Assembly: GCF_004310865.1 (NCBI RefSeq)
Contig: NZ_SIXI01000008.1
Coordinates: 1-64,000 of the forward strand
Length of the DNA: 64,000 nucleotides
Origin: Aquabacterium lacunae
GTDB taxonomy: Bacteria > Pseudomonadota > Gammaproteobacteria > Burkholderiales > Burkholderiaceae_C
Direction: 5' to 3'
Position 1 is the stretch's first letter. Each line of letters opens with the position of its first letter. The position numbers were made by a program, and so were the translations under genes. Under the pieces are notes generated by a model, which worked only from the letters and a program-made list of their open reading frames with translations, did no database searches and was not told the origin of the DNA. Positions 55,303-63,674 of the stretch are shown here, piece after piece.

Positions 55303-55623
55303 TCAGGCCGCTTCCTGGTGGCGGCCGGCCATCAGGATGTTGGCGTGCAGGCGGCTGACGCTGTCGCTGCCAGCCTTGCCGTGGTTGGTCAGCAGGGTCC
55401 AGACCATGTCGTCGTCCACCCGCATGCGGCAGACCAGGGTGTTGCTCGACGCGATCTTCAGCACCTGGGCGGGGCTCAGGGCGGCGATGCGGTCGGCGGC
55501 GTCTTCCGACAGGCCCAGGCGGAACAGGGCCTGCTCGCGGTCAGCGCGGATCAGGCTCTGGGCCAGCATCAGGTAGGACAGGTTGGTTTCGCGGATTTCG
55601 GCGAGGATCTGGTCGTTGGTCAT
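55303..55623 (-). CDS. flhD: FlhD, flagellar master regulator subunit
   Basis: The 106-residue protein matches FlhD: EIRETNLSYLMLAQSLIRADREQALFRLGLSEDAADRIAALSPAQVLKIA and a C-terminal part MVWTLLTNHGK. It works as the partner of FlhC in activating flagellar gene expression. It is transcribed from the long space shared with ahpC. Confidence 0.96.
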   Translation of the reverse strand: MTNDQILAEIRETNLSYLMLAQSLIRADREQALFRLGLSEDAADRIAALSPAQVLKIASSNTLVCRMRVDDDMVWTLLTNHGKAGSDSVSRLHANILMAGRHQEAA

Positions 55624-55978
55624 GCTGGGCTCCGTTGGGTGCTGGCTTCGGCGGCTGCCGTTGCGTTGTCGATGGAGTCATTGTGCAAAGACCGGCTTTT
55701 TTTCTTGATAGGGCCCTGGCTGTAAGGCCCGTACGAACCGCGCTGCCTGTTTTGTAGGAAGTTGCCTGACATGGGCCGCGATTTGCCGGGTGTTCGCCCG
55801 GCAATCAACTGTTTGCCCATCGGGCGCCTGATAGCCCCACCCAATCAACCAAATTTGTTCAATCAATTCGCCATATGACACGGGCTGACCTAAGATTCGC
55901 TCCGTTGTCCCGAACAACGCACTCTGCACCGCAGCAGAGCGCCAAGGATTCACCCACCAACTTCGACAGGAAGATCTC
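55624..55978. other. 355-base intergenic control region between flhDC and ahpC
   Basis: No gene is seen here. The right half contains the OxyR-like site and ahpC promoter. The left half (55624-55800) should contain the flhD promoter; I could not pick a convincing -10/-35 pair for it. A run of T residues at 55688-55694 and several A/T-rich patches make this region less GC-rich than the genes. Confidence 0.6.
55831..55896 (+). promoter_or_regulatory. OxyR-like site and ahpC promoter
   Basis: ATAG-N7-CAAT-N7-ATTT-N7-CAAT at 55831-55867 keeps the exact tetranucleotide spacing of the OxyR consensus ATAG-N7-CTAT-N7-ATAG-N7-CTAT, with 12 of 16 positions matching. A -10 TAAGAT lies at 55891-55896; the -35 position (55868-55873) directly abuts the site, as in OxyR-activated promoters. 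Confidence 0.55.
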
Positions 55979-56554
55979 ATGTCCCTGATCAACACCCAAG
56001 TTCAACCGTTCAAGACCGAAGCCTTCGTGAACCGCGGCGGCAAGGGCGAATTCATCACCGTGTCCGACGAAAGCCTGAAGGGCAAGTGGTCCGTGCTGAT
56101 CTTCATGCCGGCTGCCTTCACTTTCAACTGCCCCACCGAAATCGAAGACGCTGCCAACAGCTACGAAGAATTCAAGAAGGCCGGTGCCGAGGTCTACATC
56201 GTGACCACCGACACCCACTTCTCGCACAAGGTGTGGCACGAAACCTCGCCCGCCGTGGGCAAGGCCCAGTTCCCCCTGGTCGGTGACCCCACCCACAAGC
56301 TGACCCGCGCTTTCGGCGTGCACATCGAAGAAGAAGGCCTGTCGCTGCGCGGCACCTTCGTGATCAACCCCGATGGCGTCATCAAGACCGCCGAAGTGCA
56401 CAGCAACGAAATCGCCCGTGACGTGTCGGAAACCCTGCGCAAGCTGAAGGCCGCCCAGTACACCGCCGCCAACCCCGGCCAAGTCTGCCCCGCCAAGTGG
56501 AAGGAAGGCGCCAAGACCCTGGCCCCTTCGCTGGACCTGGTCGGCAAGATCTGA
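55979..56554 (+). CDS. ahpC: AhpC, alkyl hydroperoxide reductase peroxiredoxin
   Basis: The 191-residue two-Cys peroxiredoxin has the peroxidatic Cys51 in FTFNCPTE (Val is more common than Asn here), TDTHFSHKVWHE, DPTHKLTRAFGV, and the resolving Cys in GQVCPAKW. It reduces hydrogen peroxide and alkyl hydroperoxides and is re-reduced by AhpF, encoded 180 bases downstream. The A/T-rich upstream region carries an OxyR-like site. Codon use is strongly biased to preferred codons, as expected for an abundant protein. Confidence 0.97.
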   Translation: MSLINTQVQPFKTEAFVNRGGKGEFITVSDESLKGKWSVLIFMPAAFTFNCPTEIEDAANSYEEFKKAGAEVYIVTTDTHFSHKVWHETSPAVGKAQFPLVGDPTHKLTRAFGVHIEEEGLSLRGTFVINPDGVIKTAEVHSNEIARDVSETLRKLKAAQYTAANPGQVCPAKWKEGAKTLAPSLDLVGKI

Positions 56555-56734
56555 TTTCTGCCTGAACCCTGACCTGTGTTGAGGCACAACCTCACCACAC
56601 AGCTGACACTTTCATCCTGGTGGGCCCACAAGGCCTGCCGGGATGGCGAAACACTGCCTGTTCATTGGCCGCTCCATACGCAAGGAGGGCCGGTTTTCAA
56701 AGTCGCTTGAATCTCGAAACGAAGGAAGCTCACC

Positions 56735-58294
56735 ATGCTCGACGACAACCTCAAAGCTCAACTCGGCGCCTACATGGAGCGCGTTCAGCAACCGTTCGAG
56801 ATCGTGGCTTCGCTGAGCGACTCTGAAAACTCCCGCGACATGCTGTCGCTGCTGCAGACCATCCAGGGCCTGCGCGCCGACAAGATCACGCTCAAGACCG
56901 ACGGCCAGGACGCCCGCCGCCCGTCGTTCACGCTGCGCCGCGAAGGCACCGACACCTCGCTGCGCTTTGCCGGCCTGCCCCTGGGCCACGAGTTCACCTC
57001 GCTGGTGCTGGCCCTGCTGTGGACGGGCGGCCACCCGCCGAAGGAAGACGCCGAGGGGATGGACGCGATCCGCGCCCTGGATGGCGACTTCAACTTCGAG
57101 GTCTACATGTCCCTGAGCTGCCACAACTGCCCCGACGTGGTGCAGGCGCTGTCGCTCATGGCCATCCTGAACCCCAAGGTCAAGACCACCGTGATCGAAG
57201 GCGGCGCCTTCCAGGACGAAGTGGAAAAACGCGAGATCATGGCCGTGCCCATGGTGTTCCTCAACGGCCAGGTGTTCGCTTCGGGCAAGATGACCGCCGC
57301 CGAGATCGTGGCCAAGCTGGACACCAACTCGGCCGCCAGGGAAGCCGCCAAGATCGACGCCAAGGCCCCCTATGACGTGCTGATCGTGGGCGGTGGCCCC
57401 GCCGGCGCCGCGGCCGGGGTGTACGCCGCCCGCAAGGGCATCCGCACCGGCATCGCGGCCGAGCGCTTCGGTGGCCAGGTGAACGACACCCTGGGCATCG
57501 AGAACTACATCTCCATCCTGGAAACCGACGGCCCCAAGCTGGCCGCGGCCCTGGAAGCCCACGCCCGTGCCTACGACGTGGACATCATGAACCTGCAAAA
57601 GGCCGCCCAGATCATCCCGGCCGAGCAGCCCGGCGGCCTGATCCAGGTGAAGATGGACAACGGTGGCACCCTGCAGGCCAAGACCGTCATCCTGAGCACC
57701 GGCGCGCGCTGGCGCAACGTGAACGTGCCTGGTGAGGCCGAGTACAAGAACAAGGGCGTGGCCTACTGCCCGCACTGCGACGGCCCGCTGTTCAAGGGCA
57801 AGCGCACGGCCGTGATCGGCGGTGGCAACTCGGGTGTGGAAGCGGCCATCGACCTGGCCGGCATCGTGGCCCATGTCACCCTGATCGAGTTCGCCGACAC
57901 GCTCAAGGCCGACGCGGTGCTGGTCAACAAGCTCAAGAGCCTGCCGAACGTGACCATTCACACGAACGCGCAGACCACCGAGATCACCGGTGCCGAGGGC
58001 AAGGTCAACGGCCTGAAGTACAAGGACCGCGCCACGGGTGAAGAACACACCGTGCCGCTGGAAGGCGTGTTCGTGCAGATCGGCCTGGTGCCCAACACCG
58101 AGTGGCTCAAGGGCACGGTCGAGCTCAGCAAGTTCGGCGAGATCATCATCGACGCCAAGGGCCACACCAATGTGCCCGGCGTGTTCGCCGCCGGGGACTG
58201 CACCACGGTGCCTTACAAGCAGATCGTGATCGCAGCCGGTGCGGGTGCCACCGCGGCCCTGAGCGCCTTCGACCACCTGATCCGCCAGGGCTGA
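56735..58294 (+). CDS. ahpF: AhpF, alkyl hydroperoxide reductase flavoprotein subunit
   Basis: The 519-residue protein has the double thioredoxin-fold N-terminal domain with SCHNCP near residue 129. FAD ([17 protein letters not shown]) and NADPH ([17 protein letters not shown]) domains follow, with the active disulfide YCPHCDGP near 345. It passes electrons from NAD(P)H to AhpC. A terminator follows at 58339. The gap from ahpC contains no terminator, so co-transcription is likely. Confidence 0.97.
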   Translation: MLDDNLKAQLGAYMERVQQPFEIVASLSDSENSRDMLSLLQTIQGLRADKITLKTDGQDARRPSFTLRREGTDTSLRFAGLPLGHEFTSLVLALLWTGGHPPKEDAEGMDAIRALDGDFNFEVYMSLSCHNCPDVVQALSLMAILNPKVKTTVIEGGAFQDEVEKREIMAVPMVFLNGQVFASGKMTAAEIVAKLDTNSAAREAAKIDAKAPYDVLIVGGGPAGAAAGVYAARKGIRTGIAAERFGGQVNDTLGIENYISILETDGPKLAAALEAHARAYDVDIMNLQKAAQIIPAEQPGGLIQVKMDNGGTLQAKTVILSTGARWRNVNVPGEAEYKNKGVAYCPHCDGPLFKGKRTAVIGGGNSGVEAAIDLAGIVAHVTLIEFADTLKADAVLVNKLKSLPNVTIHTNAQTTEITGAEGKVNGLKYKDRATGEEHTVPLEGVFVQIGLVPNTEWLKGTVELSKFGEIIIDAKGHTNVPGVFAAGDCTTVPYKQIVIAAGAGATAALSAFDHLIRQG

Positions 58295-58338
58295 TCGGTC
58301 AGTCCGGCTGCACGCTGTGTGACAAGTACCACGCCGAT

Positions 58339-58360
58339 GGGCCCCGCAAGGGGCCCTTTT
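58339..58360 (+). terminator. Rho-independent terminator of ahpCF
   Basis: GGGCCCC (58339-58345) and GGGGCCC (58350-58356) form a perfect stem with a GCAA tetraloop, followed by TTTT. It lies 45 bases after the ahpF stop. Confidence 0.85.
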
Positions 58361-58405
58361 GCATGGACAGCCCCCAAGTTCCCTGGCGGAACGGCCGACA
58401 ATGCA

Positions 58406-58420
58406 CAGACAGACTGTCTG
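58406..58420. promoter_or_regulatory. Perfect palindrome CAGACAG-A-CTGTCTG
   Basis: This 15-base inverted repeat lies 20 bases before the start of the PhnD-like gene, just ahead of its AGGAGGGG ribosome binding site. It could be an operator or a leader hairpin controlling translation of the binding protein and kinase. Confidence 0.4.
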
Positions 58421-58439
58421 CACGACAGGAGGGGCTCAC

Positions 58440-59300
58440 ATGTCTGAAGAACCCGTGCGTGACCGACGTGAATGGCTGCGGCAAGCTGCACAAGGCAGTG
58501 CTGCGCTGGCATGCGGCGCGGCTTTGCCCGGTGGCCTGGCCCGTGCGGCTGCCCACCTGAACGTGTCCGTGGTGCCGCAGTTCCAGCCGGTGGAGCTGCA
58601 GCGCACCTGGGGCCCTGCGCTCGAGCGGCTGGAGCAGGAACTGGGCGTGCACTTCAACCTGCGCATCGCCAAAGACATCCCGGCCTTCGAAGACGACTTC
58701 AAGAATGGCCGAAGCGACCTGGTGTTCCTCAACCCGTACCACATGGTCATGGCGCGCAAGGCGCAGGCCTACGAACCCGTGGTGCGCGACGTGACCCCGC
58801 TGGCCGGCTTGCTGGTGGTGCACAAGGACGACCCGATCCGCAGCGTGCAGGACCTCAAAGGCAAGGACATTGCGTTCCCGGCGCCCAATGCATTCGGGGC
58901 GTCGCTGTGGATCCGGGCCTTGCTGCACGAGCAGCACAAGGTGCCTTTCCAGGCGGTGTACGCCCGCACGCACACCAATGCCTACCGGCAGGTGCTGGTG
59001 GGGCGGGCGGCGGCGGCGGGCGGCATCCGGGCCACGCTCGACCGCGAACCCGACGAGGTGCGCAAGCAGTTGCGTGTGCTGATCGAAACGCCGGCGGTGC
59101 CGCCCCACCCGCTGGCCGTGCACCCGAAGGTGTCGCCCACCCTGCGAGTGGGTCTGGTCAAGGCTTTCGAGCGCTGGCGGGGCGATGCAGCAGGGCTGGC
59201 CCTGCTGCAAGGCATTCAGATGCCCCGCCCGGTGGCGGCCAGCTACGCGCGTGACTACGCCCCGCTGGAAAAGTTGCGACTGGAAAAGTACGTGGAATGA
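58440..59300 (+). CDS. PhnD-like periplasmic phosphate/phosphonate-type binding protein
   Basis: The 286-residue protein has a twin-arginine-type signal (DRREWLRQAAQGSAALACGAAL). A PhnD-type domain follows: VVPQFQPVELQRTWGPALERLEQELGVHFNLRIAKDIPAFEDDF, RSDLVFLNPYHMVMA, DLKGKDIAFPAPNAFGASLW and HTNAYRQVLVGRAAAAGG. AGGAGGGG precedes the ATG at 58440. The sensor kinase gene overlaps its stop by four bases, and no permease or ATPase is near. It is therefore more likely a periplasmic sensing partner than a transporter part. Confidence 0.85.
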   Translation: MSEEPVRDRREWLRQAAQGSAALACGAALPGGLARAAAHLNVSVVPQFQPVELQRTWGPALERLEQELGVHFNLRIAKDIPAFEDDFKNGRSDLVFLNPYHMVMARKAQAYEPVVRDVTPLAGLLVVHKDDPIRSVQDLKGKDIAFPAPNAFGASLWIRALLHEQHKVPFQAVYARTHTNAYRQVLVGRAAAAGGIRATLDREPDEVRKQLRVLIETPAVPPHPLAVHPKVSPTLRVGLVKAFERWRGDAAGLALLQGIQMPRPVAASYARDYAPLEKLRLEKYVE

Positions 59301-61201
59301 CCGGTTTGCCGCGATCCCGCGTCTGGGCCTCTCGCTCGCTGCGCCTGCACCAGCAGCTGGTCCTGGTGGTGTCGGCGCTCGTGCTGGTGGCCATTGCCAT
59401 GCTGGGCGGCTACACCGCCTATGCCCAGTCGCGCGCGGCCGAGCAAGGCATGAGGCAGCAGGCGCTGATGCTGGCGCGCTTCATAGCGGTGTCCAGCGGC
59501 AACCTGATCCTGACCGACACGCTCGACCAGGTCGAGACCCTGGCCTTGCACACGGTCGATTTGCCGGATGTGCGTGCCGTGCAGGTCAGTGACGCCAAAG
59601 GGCGCTCCCTGACCCATGTGGAGCGTCCCGACAAGGGCCCGCGGCGCGTGGTGTTCGACGAACCTCGGGCCGCCGTGGCCTTGCCCCCCGAGCCTGTGTT
59701 GTCGCACCCGGCCGAGTTCCTGGAAGACCAGGTCCACCCCGGCGTGGTGCGGGCCTGGTACCCCATCGTCGCTGGCCGCCTGATTGGCTGGGTGCGGGTC
59801 GATTACAGCCGGCAGTCGCTGGAGGTGTTGCGCAGCCAGATCCTGCAGGGTGCTGCCGTGGCTGGCGTGCTGGCTGTGCTCGTGTGTGGCGTGCTGCTGG
59901 TGCTGTTCATGCGCGCGCCCATGAGGGCTCTGGCCCGCGCCACGGGCTTTGCCGTGCAGCTGCCACAGGCCGACGGCCGCCAGCTTCGGCTCAGCCGCGC
60001 CCCGGCCGAGGTTCAGCAGCTGGTGAACAGCCTCAATGAGGCCTCAACCCGGCTGTACCAGCAACTGCAGGACATCAACGCGGGGGTGCGCACCCTGCGC
60101 GAACACGAGGCGCAGCTGGAAGCTGTCAATGAACAGCTCGGTGCCCTGTTTGCCCTCAGCCCCGATGGGCTGCTGACCTTCAACAGCGCCGAACGGGTGC
60201 AGTTCGTCAACCAGGCCTTCCTGAAGCTCACGGGCCTGAAGGAGGGCCAGGTGCGTGGCGCCGATGCGCAGCAGCTCGAAGGCCTGCTGCGCCAGCAAGC
60301 GGTGGCGCCACAGGCTTTCGCGGGCCTGGAAGCCTGCTTCGATCGCCTCGATGCCAGCGGTTCGCGGGGCCAGTTGCTGACGGTGCAGCGTCCGAACACC
60401 ACCGTGCTGCGCCTGATCGGCTTGCGCACCCAGGGGCAAGCAGTCAGCCAGGTGCTGTATGCGGTCGATGTGACCCAGCAGCACCAGCTCGACACCATGA
60501 AGTCGGAGTTCCTGTCCACGGCAGCGCATGAGTTGCGCACCCCCATGGCCAGCATCTTCGGCTTCACCGAGCTCATGCTGCATCGCGAGATGAAGCCGGA
60601 GCAGCAGCGTGACCTGCTGGGCCGCATCCACCGGCAGAGCCAGCTGATGATCACCATCCTCAACGAGTTGCTTGACCTGGCCCGCATCGAATCCCGGCGC
60701 GGCCAGGACTTTGCCCTGGAGACCGTGTCTCTGGCGCAATGCGCGCAAGCGGCCGTGCGCGATTTCCAGGCACCCGGTGGCCGTCAGGCGCCCGAATGGA
60801 TGGCCGAGCCCGACGAGCGTGGTTGTGTGCGGGTGGACCGCATGAAGCTGCAGCAGTCCATCGCCAACATCCTGTCGAACGCCTACAAGTACTCGCCTCA
60901 GGGCGGGTCGGTGCGCATGCGCCTGGTGCAAGGTGGGCACATCCCCGGGGCCGAGCTGGGCCTGGAGATCACCGACCAGGGCATCGGCCTCAAGCCCGAC
61001 GAACTGGCCCGTCTGGGCGAGCGCTTCTTCCGGGCCGACAAGTCGGGCAACATTCCGGGCACGGGGTTGGGCGTGTGCATCGTCAAGGAGCTGCTGGAGC
61101 TCATGGGCGGGCACCTGGAGGTGAAAAGCCAATACCTGGTGGGCACCACGGTGACCTTGTGGCTGCCTCGCGTGTCGGCCACCTCGTCCACGCCTGCGTG
61201 A
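59297..61201 (+). CDS. Membrane sensor histidine kinase coupled to a PhnD-like binding protein
   Basis: The 634-residue kinase has a first helix (about 20-42), a periplasmic sensor of about 140 residues, and a second helix (VAGVLAVLVCGVLLVLFM). A HAMP-like linker, coiled coil and PAS domain (about 270-390) follow. The kinase core has STAAHELRTPMASIFGF, ILSNAYKYS, DQGIGLK and GTGLGVCIVKELLELMGG. It is translationally coupled to the binding protein gene. No response regulator follows; the next gene is unrelated. Ligand-loaded binding protein probably drives the kinase. Confidence 0.92.
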   Translation: MTGLPRSRVWASRSLRLHQQLVLVVSALVLVAIAMLGGYTAYAQSRAAEQGMRQQALMLARFIAVSSGNLILTDTLDQVETLALHTVDLPDVRAVQVSDAKGRSLTHVERPDKGPRRVVFDEPRAAVALPPEPVLSHPAEFLEDQVHPGVVRAWYPIVAGRLIGWVRVDYSRQSLEVLRSQILQGAAVAGVLAVLVCGVLLVLFMRAPMRALARATGFAVQLPQADGRQLRLSRAPAEVQQLVNSLNEASTRLYQQLQDINAGVRTLREHEAQLEAVNEQLGALFALSPDGLLTFNSAERVQFVNQAFLKLTGLKEGQVRGADAQQLEGLLRQQAVAPQAFAGLEACFDRLDASGSRGQLLTVQRPNTTVLRLIGLRTQGQAVSQVLYAVDVTQQHQLDTMKSEFLSTAAHELRTPMASIFGFTELMLHREMKPEQQRDLLGRIHRQSQLMITILNELLDLARIESRRGQDFALETVSLAQCAQAAVRDFQAPGGRQAPEWMAEPDERGCVRVDRMKLQQSIANILSNAYKYSPQGGSVRMRLVQGGHIPGAELGLEITDQGIGLKPDELARLGERFFRADKSGNIPGTGLGVCIVKELLELMGGHLEVKSQYLVGTTVTLWLPRVSATSSTPA

Positions 61202-61329
61202 CCGATTCACGGTTTGCTGCGCTGCAGCAGCCAGCGGGCCTTCTGGCCATGAAAGCCGGGGCGAACAGGCCTCAATGACCGCGCTGGTCGGCCGAAACAC
61301 CATTTCCAGAAGTTTTTTCGGGAGCCCCC

Positions 61330-61602
61330 ATGCCCCAGACCCTGCACCTGCTGACCGCCGCCGAATTCCAGGCCGAACTGTGCTCGCCGGTGGCCTTTCA
61401 CCGCATCAAGGCCCTGCACCTGCTCGAGCGCCTGGCCGAAGAAGGCAAAGATGCGCGCCTGCACCGCGAGGTGAACACGTTCACCAGCCGCGGTGTGCCC
61501 TACTATGCGCTGCATGACCCGCACTTCAATGCCTGGGTGCAGCAGGCCAGTGGTCTCTACGGCCGCGTGCGGCAGCAGTTGCCCGAATCCCTCGCCGCCT
61601 GA
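61330..61602 (+). CDS. Hypothetical 90-residue protein
   Basis: This small soluble protein (AAEFQAELCSPVAFHRIKALHLLERLAEEGKDARLHREV, then SRGVPYYALHDPHFNAWVQQASGLYGRV) has no signal or motif I know. TTTTTTCGGGAG precedes the ATG and can serve as a weak ribosome binding site. Codon use is like that of real genes nearby. It sits 11 bases before the metallo-hydrolase gene and probably shares its transcript. Confidence 0.65.
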   Translation: MPQTLHLLTAAEFQAELCSPVAFHRIKALHLLERLAEEGKDARLHREVNTFTSRGVPYYALHDPHFNAWVQQASGLYGRVRQQLPESLAA

Positions 61603-61612
61603 GGCGGCGCCA

Positions 61613-62593
61613 GTGCCAGTGCCAGTGCCCGGGTCTCCAGCTGAGGCTCAGGCCCGCCCCTTGCCTGGCCTGCCCGACACCCTGCGCGTGATGTCGCGTG
61701 GCTGGCTGTCGTCCAACCAGGTGGTCTTCACCGCCGAGGGCTGCGACACCGCCGTGGTCGACACCGGGCATGTGCGCGAGGTGCAGGCCACCCTGGCCCT
61801 GACCGCACAGGCCCTGGCCGGTCGGCCGCTGCAGCGCATCGTCAACACCCACCTGCACAGCGACCATGCGGGCGGCAACGCAGCCCTGCAGGCGGCGCAT
61901 CCTGGCGTGCGCGTGAGCATCCCGCCGGGGCTGGCCGAGGCCGTGCAGCAGTGGGACGAGGTGGCGCTGAGTTACCGCGACACCGACCAGACCTGCCCGC
62001 GCTTTCTGCACGACGACACCCTGCCCCTGCAAGGCCATGTGCAGCTGGGCGGCTGGCCCTGGCAGGTGCTGCCCGCCGACGGCCATGACCGCCACATGGT
62101 GATGCTGTGGTGCGAACCCCTGGGCGTGCTGATCTCGGCCGATGCGCTCTGGCAGCAAGGCTTTGGCGTGCTCTTTCCCGAACTGGCCGGTGAACCTGGC
62201 GCCTTCGAGGCCCAGTGGGCCACCCTGGACACCATCGAGCGCCTGCAGCCCCGCTGGGTGATTCCGGGCCATGGCGACCCTTTCTGCACCGTCGGCGAAG
62301 CCATTGCCGGCGCGCGCAGCCGCCTGCAATGGCTGGCCGAAGACCCGTCCCGGCATGCTCAGGTGGCCCTCAAAGGGCTGGTGGCTTTCGGCCTGATGGA
62401 GCGCGGCCAGATGCCGCTGGCTGGGGTGACCCGCCTGATCGGCCAGGGCCTGATGGCCCAGCCAGGCTTCGCACGCTGGTTCGACGAGCCCGCGCAAACC
62501 CTGGCCGAGCGTGTGATGGCGCAGCTGGTGCGGGCCGGCGTGGCCCGTGAAATCGGGCCTGAAACCTGGGGCACGGTCGACGCGAGGCCCTGA
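61613..62593 (+). CDS. MBL-fold metallo-hydrolase
   Basis: The product is about 326 aa from a GTG start. It has the zinc motif THLHSDHAGG, a loop VLPADGHDRHMVML, SADALWQQGFGVLFPEL and GHGDPF, all of the metallo-beta-lactamase fold (glyoxalase II-like group), plus a C-terminal helical domain. The substrate is unknown. Three in-frame GTG codons six bases apart (61613, 61619, 61625) compete as start. The first has GAGG at 61601-61604 at a fair distance and is chosen. A later ATG at 61691 would cut the first beta strand. Confidence 0.8.
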   Translation: MPVPVPGSPAEAQARPLPGLPDTLRVMSRGWLSSNQVVFTAEGCDTAVVDTGHVREVQATLALTAQALAGRPLQRIVNTHLHSDHAGGNAALQAAHPGVRVSIPPGLAEAVQQWDEVALSYRDTDQTCPRFLHDDTLPLQGHVQLGGWPWQVLPADGHDRHMVMLWCEPLGVLISADALWQQGFGVLFPELAGEPGAFEAQWATLDTIERLQPRWVIPGHGDPFCTVGEAIAGARSRLQWLAEDPSRHAQVALKGLVAFGLMERGQMPLAGVTRLIGQGLMAQPGFARWFDEPAQTLAERVMAQLVRAGVAREIGPETWGTVDARP

Positions 62594-62604
62594 ACGGCGC
62601 GACA

Positions 62605-63672
62605 ATGGCGGTTTCGACCTCTTCTGACGCCCTGTCCATGTCTTCGTCCTCCCAGGCTCCTGGTTCGGTCCCCGACACTTCTTCCGCGGTGGCCCCCGTC
62701 ACGACCCCTGAGGGCGCCGAGGTGCCCCAAACGCCGGCCGACACGCCCACCGAGCCGCCTGTCGCCGAAGTGACCGAAGGGGCTGCAGCAGCCGAGGCCT
62801 CAGCCGATGCCAGCTTTGCCGACACCGCGCGTCGCCTGGCCGAACACTTCCCGGCGCTCTTTGGTGCGCCTGCCCAGCCCTTGAAGCTGCGCATCCAGAA
62901 CGACATCCAGGAACGAGCCCCCGGTGCGTTCAGCAAGCAGGCCCTGTCGGCCTTCTTCCGCCGCCACACGCACAGCACCGCCTACCTGCAGGCCGTGGCC
63001 AAGGGCACGCAGCGCTTCGACCTCGACGGTCAGCCTGCAGGCGAGCTGAGCGACGAGCACCGTCAGCTGGCGGTCGACGAACTGGCCCGCCGCAAGGCCC
63101 GCCACCAGGAGCGCCGCCAGCAAGAGCGCGAGAAGATGATTGCCGAGCGCAAGGCCGCCTTCAAGGCCCAGCGCCAGGAAGACGCCCAGCAGCGGCAGCA
63201 ACGTGATCAACAGCGCGACCAGCAACGCCAGCAGCACCGCGCCGAAGACGACGCCCGCCGTTCGCGTGTGCAGCTGCTGCGCGACTTCGAATCGACCCGC
63301 CTGACCGAATCGAACTTCTGCGCGCTCAAGGGCATTGCCCTGGCCGACCTGCCCGCGCTGCTGGCCCAGGCCCGCGAAGACCTCAAGGCCATGCCGCCGC
63401 GCCCACCGCGTCGCGAGGGCGATGCCCGCGGCCCGCGCCGTGACGGCGAAGGCCGCCCGGGGCGTGAGGCACGCGAAGCACGTGGCGACGGGCGTGGCCC
63501 GGGCCGCGGCGATGGCCGTCGCGACGGCCGCAGTGATGGTCGCAACGAAGGCCGTGGCGGTGAGCGCCGTGGTGGCCCGCGTCGCGAAGGCCAGGCAGAG
63601 CGCCAGCCTGGCGCCAAGGCCGACACCTCGCCGGACCGCAAGCCCGACAGTAAGCCAGACAACAAGGCCTGA
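62605..63672 (+). CDS. proQ: ProQ/FinO family RNA-binding protein with long basic low-complexity tail
   Basis: The 355-residue protein has a Ser/Thr/Pro/Ala-rich start (1-70). The ProQ/FinO domain (about 73-165) contains LAEHFPALFGAPAQPLKLRIQNDI, SAFFRRHTHSTAYLQAV and RFDLDGQP. A glutamine/arginine coiled segment (about 165-220) and an RG/RD-rich tail (GRGDGRRDGRSDGRNEGRGG) follow. FinO domains bind small RNAs and mRNAs, and the tail should add RNA affinity. The start could instead be the ATG at 62638 (MSSSSQAPG); neither has a clear ribosome binding site. Confidence 0.88.
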   Translation: MAVSTSSDALSMSSSSQAPGSVPDTSSAVAPVTTPEGAEVPQTPADTPTEPPVAEVTEGAAAAEASADASFADTARRLAEHFPALFGAPAQPLKLRIQNDIQERAPGAFSKQALSAFFRRHTHSTAYLQAVAKGTQRFDLDGQPAGELSDEHRQLAVDELARRKARHQERRQQEREKMIAERKAAFKAQRQEDAQQRQQRDQQRDQQRQQHRAEDDARRSRVQLLRDFESTRLTESNFCALKGIALADLPALLAQAREDLKAMPPRPPRREGDARGPRRDGEGRPGREAREARGDGRGPGRGDGRRDGRSDGRNEGRGGERRGGPRREGQAERQPGAKADTSPDRKPDSKPDNKA

Positions 63673-63674
63673 GC

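Noticed and set aside
56579..56596. TGAGG...CCTCA hairpin between ahpC and ahpF
   Set aside because: The five-base stem with no T run is too weak to be a terminator; at most it is a processing site.
56612..58423. A 603-codon minus-strand frame opposite ahpF
   Set aside because: ahpF is unmistakable on the other strand; the opposing frame has no recognisable motif.
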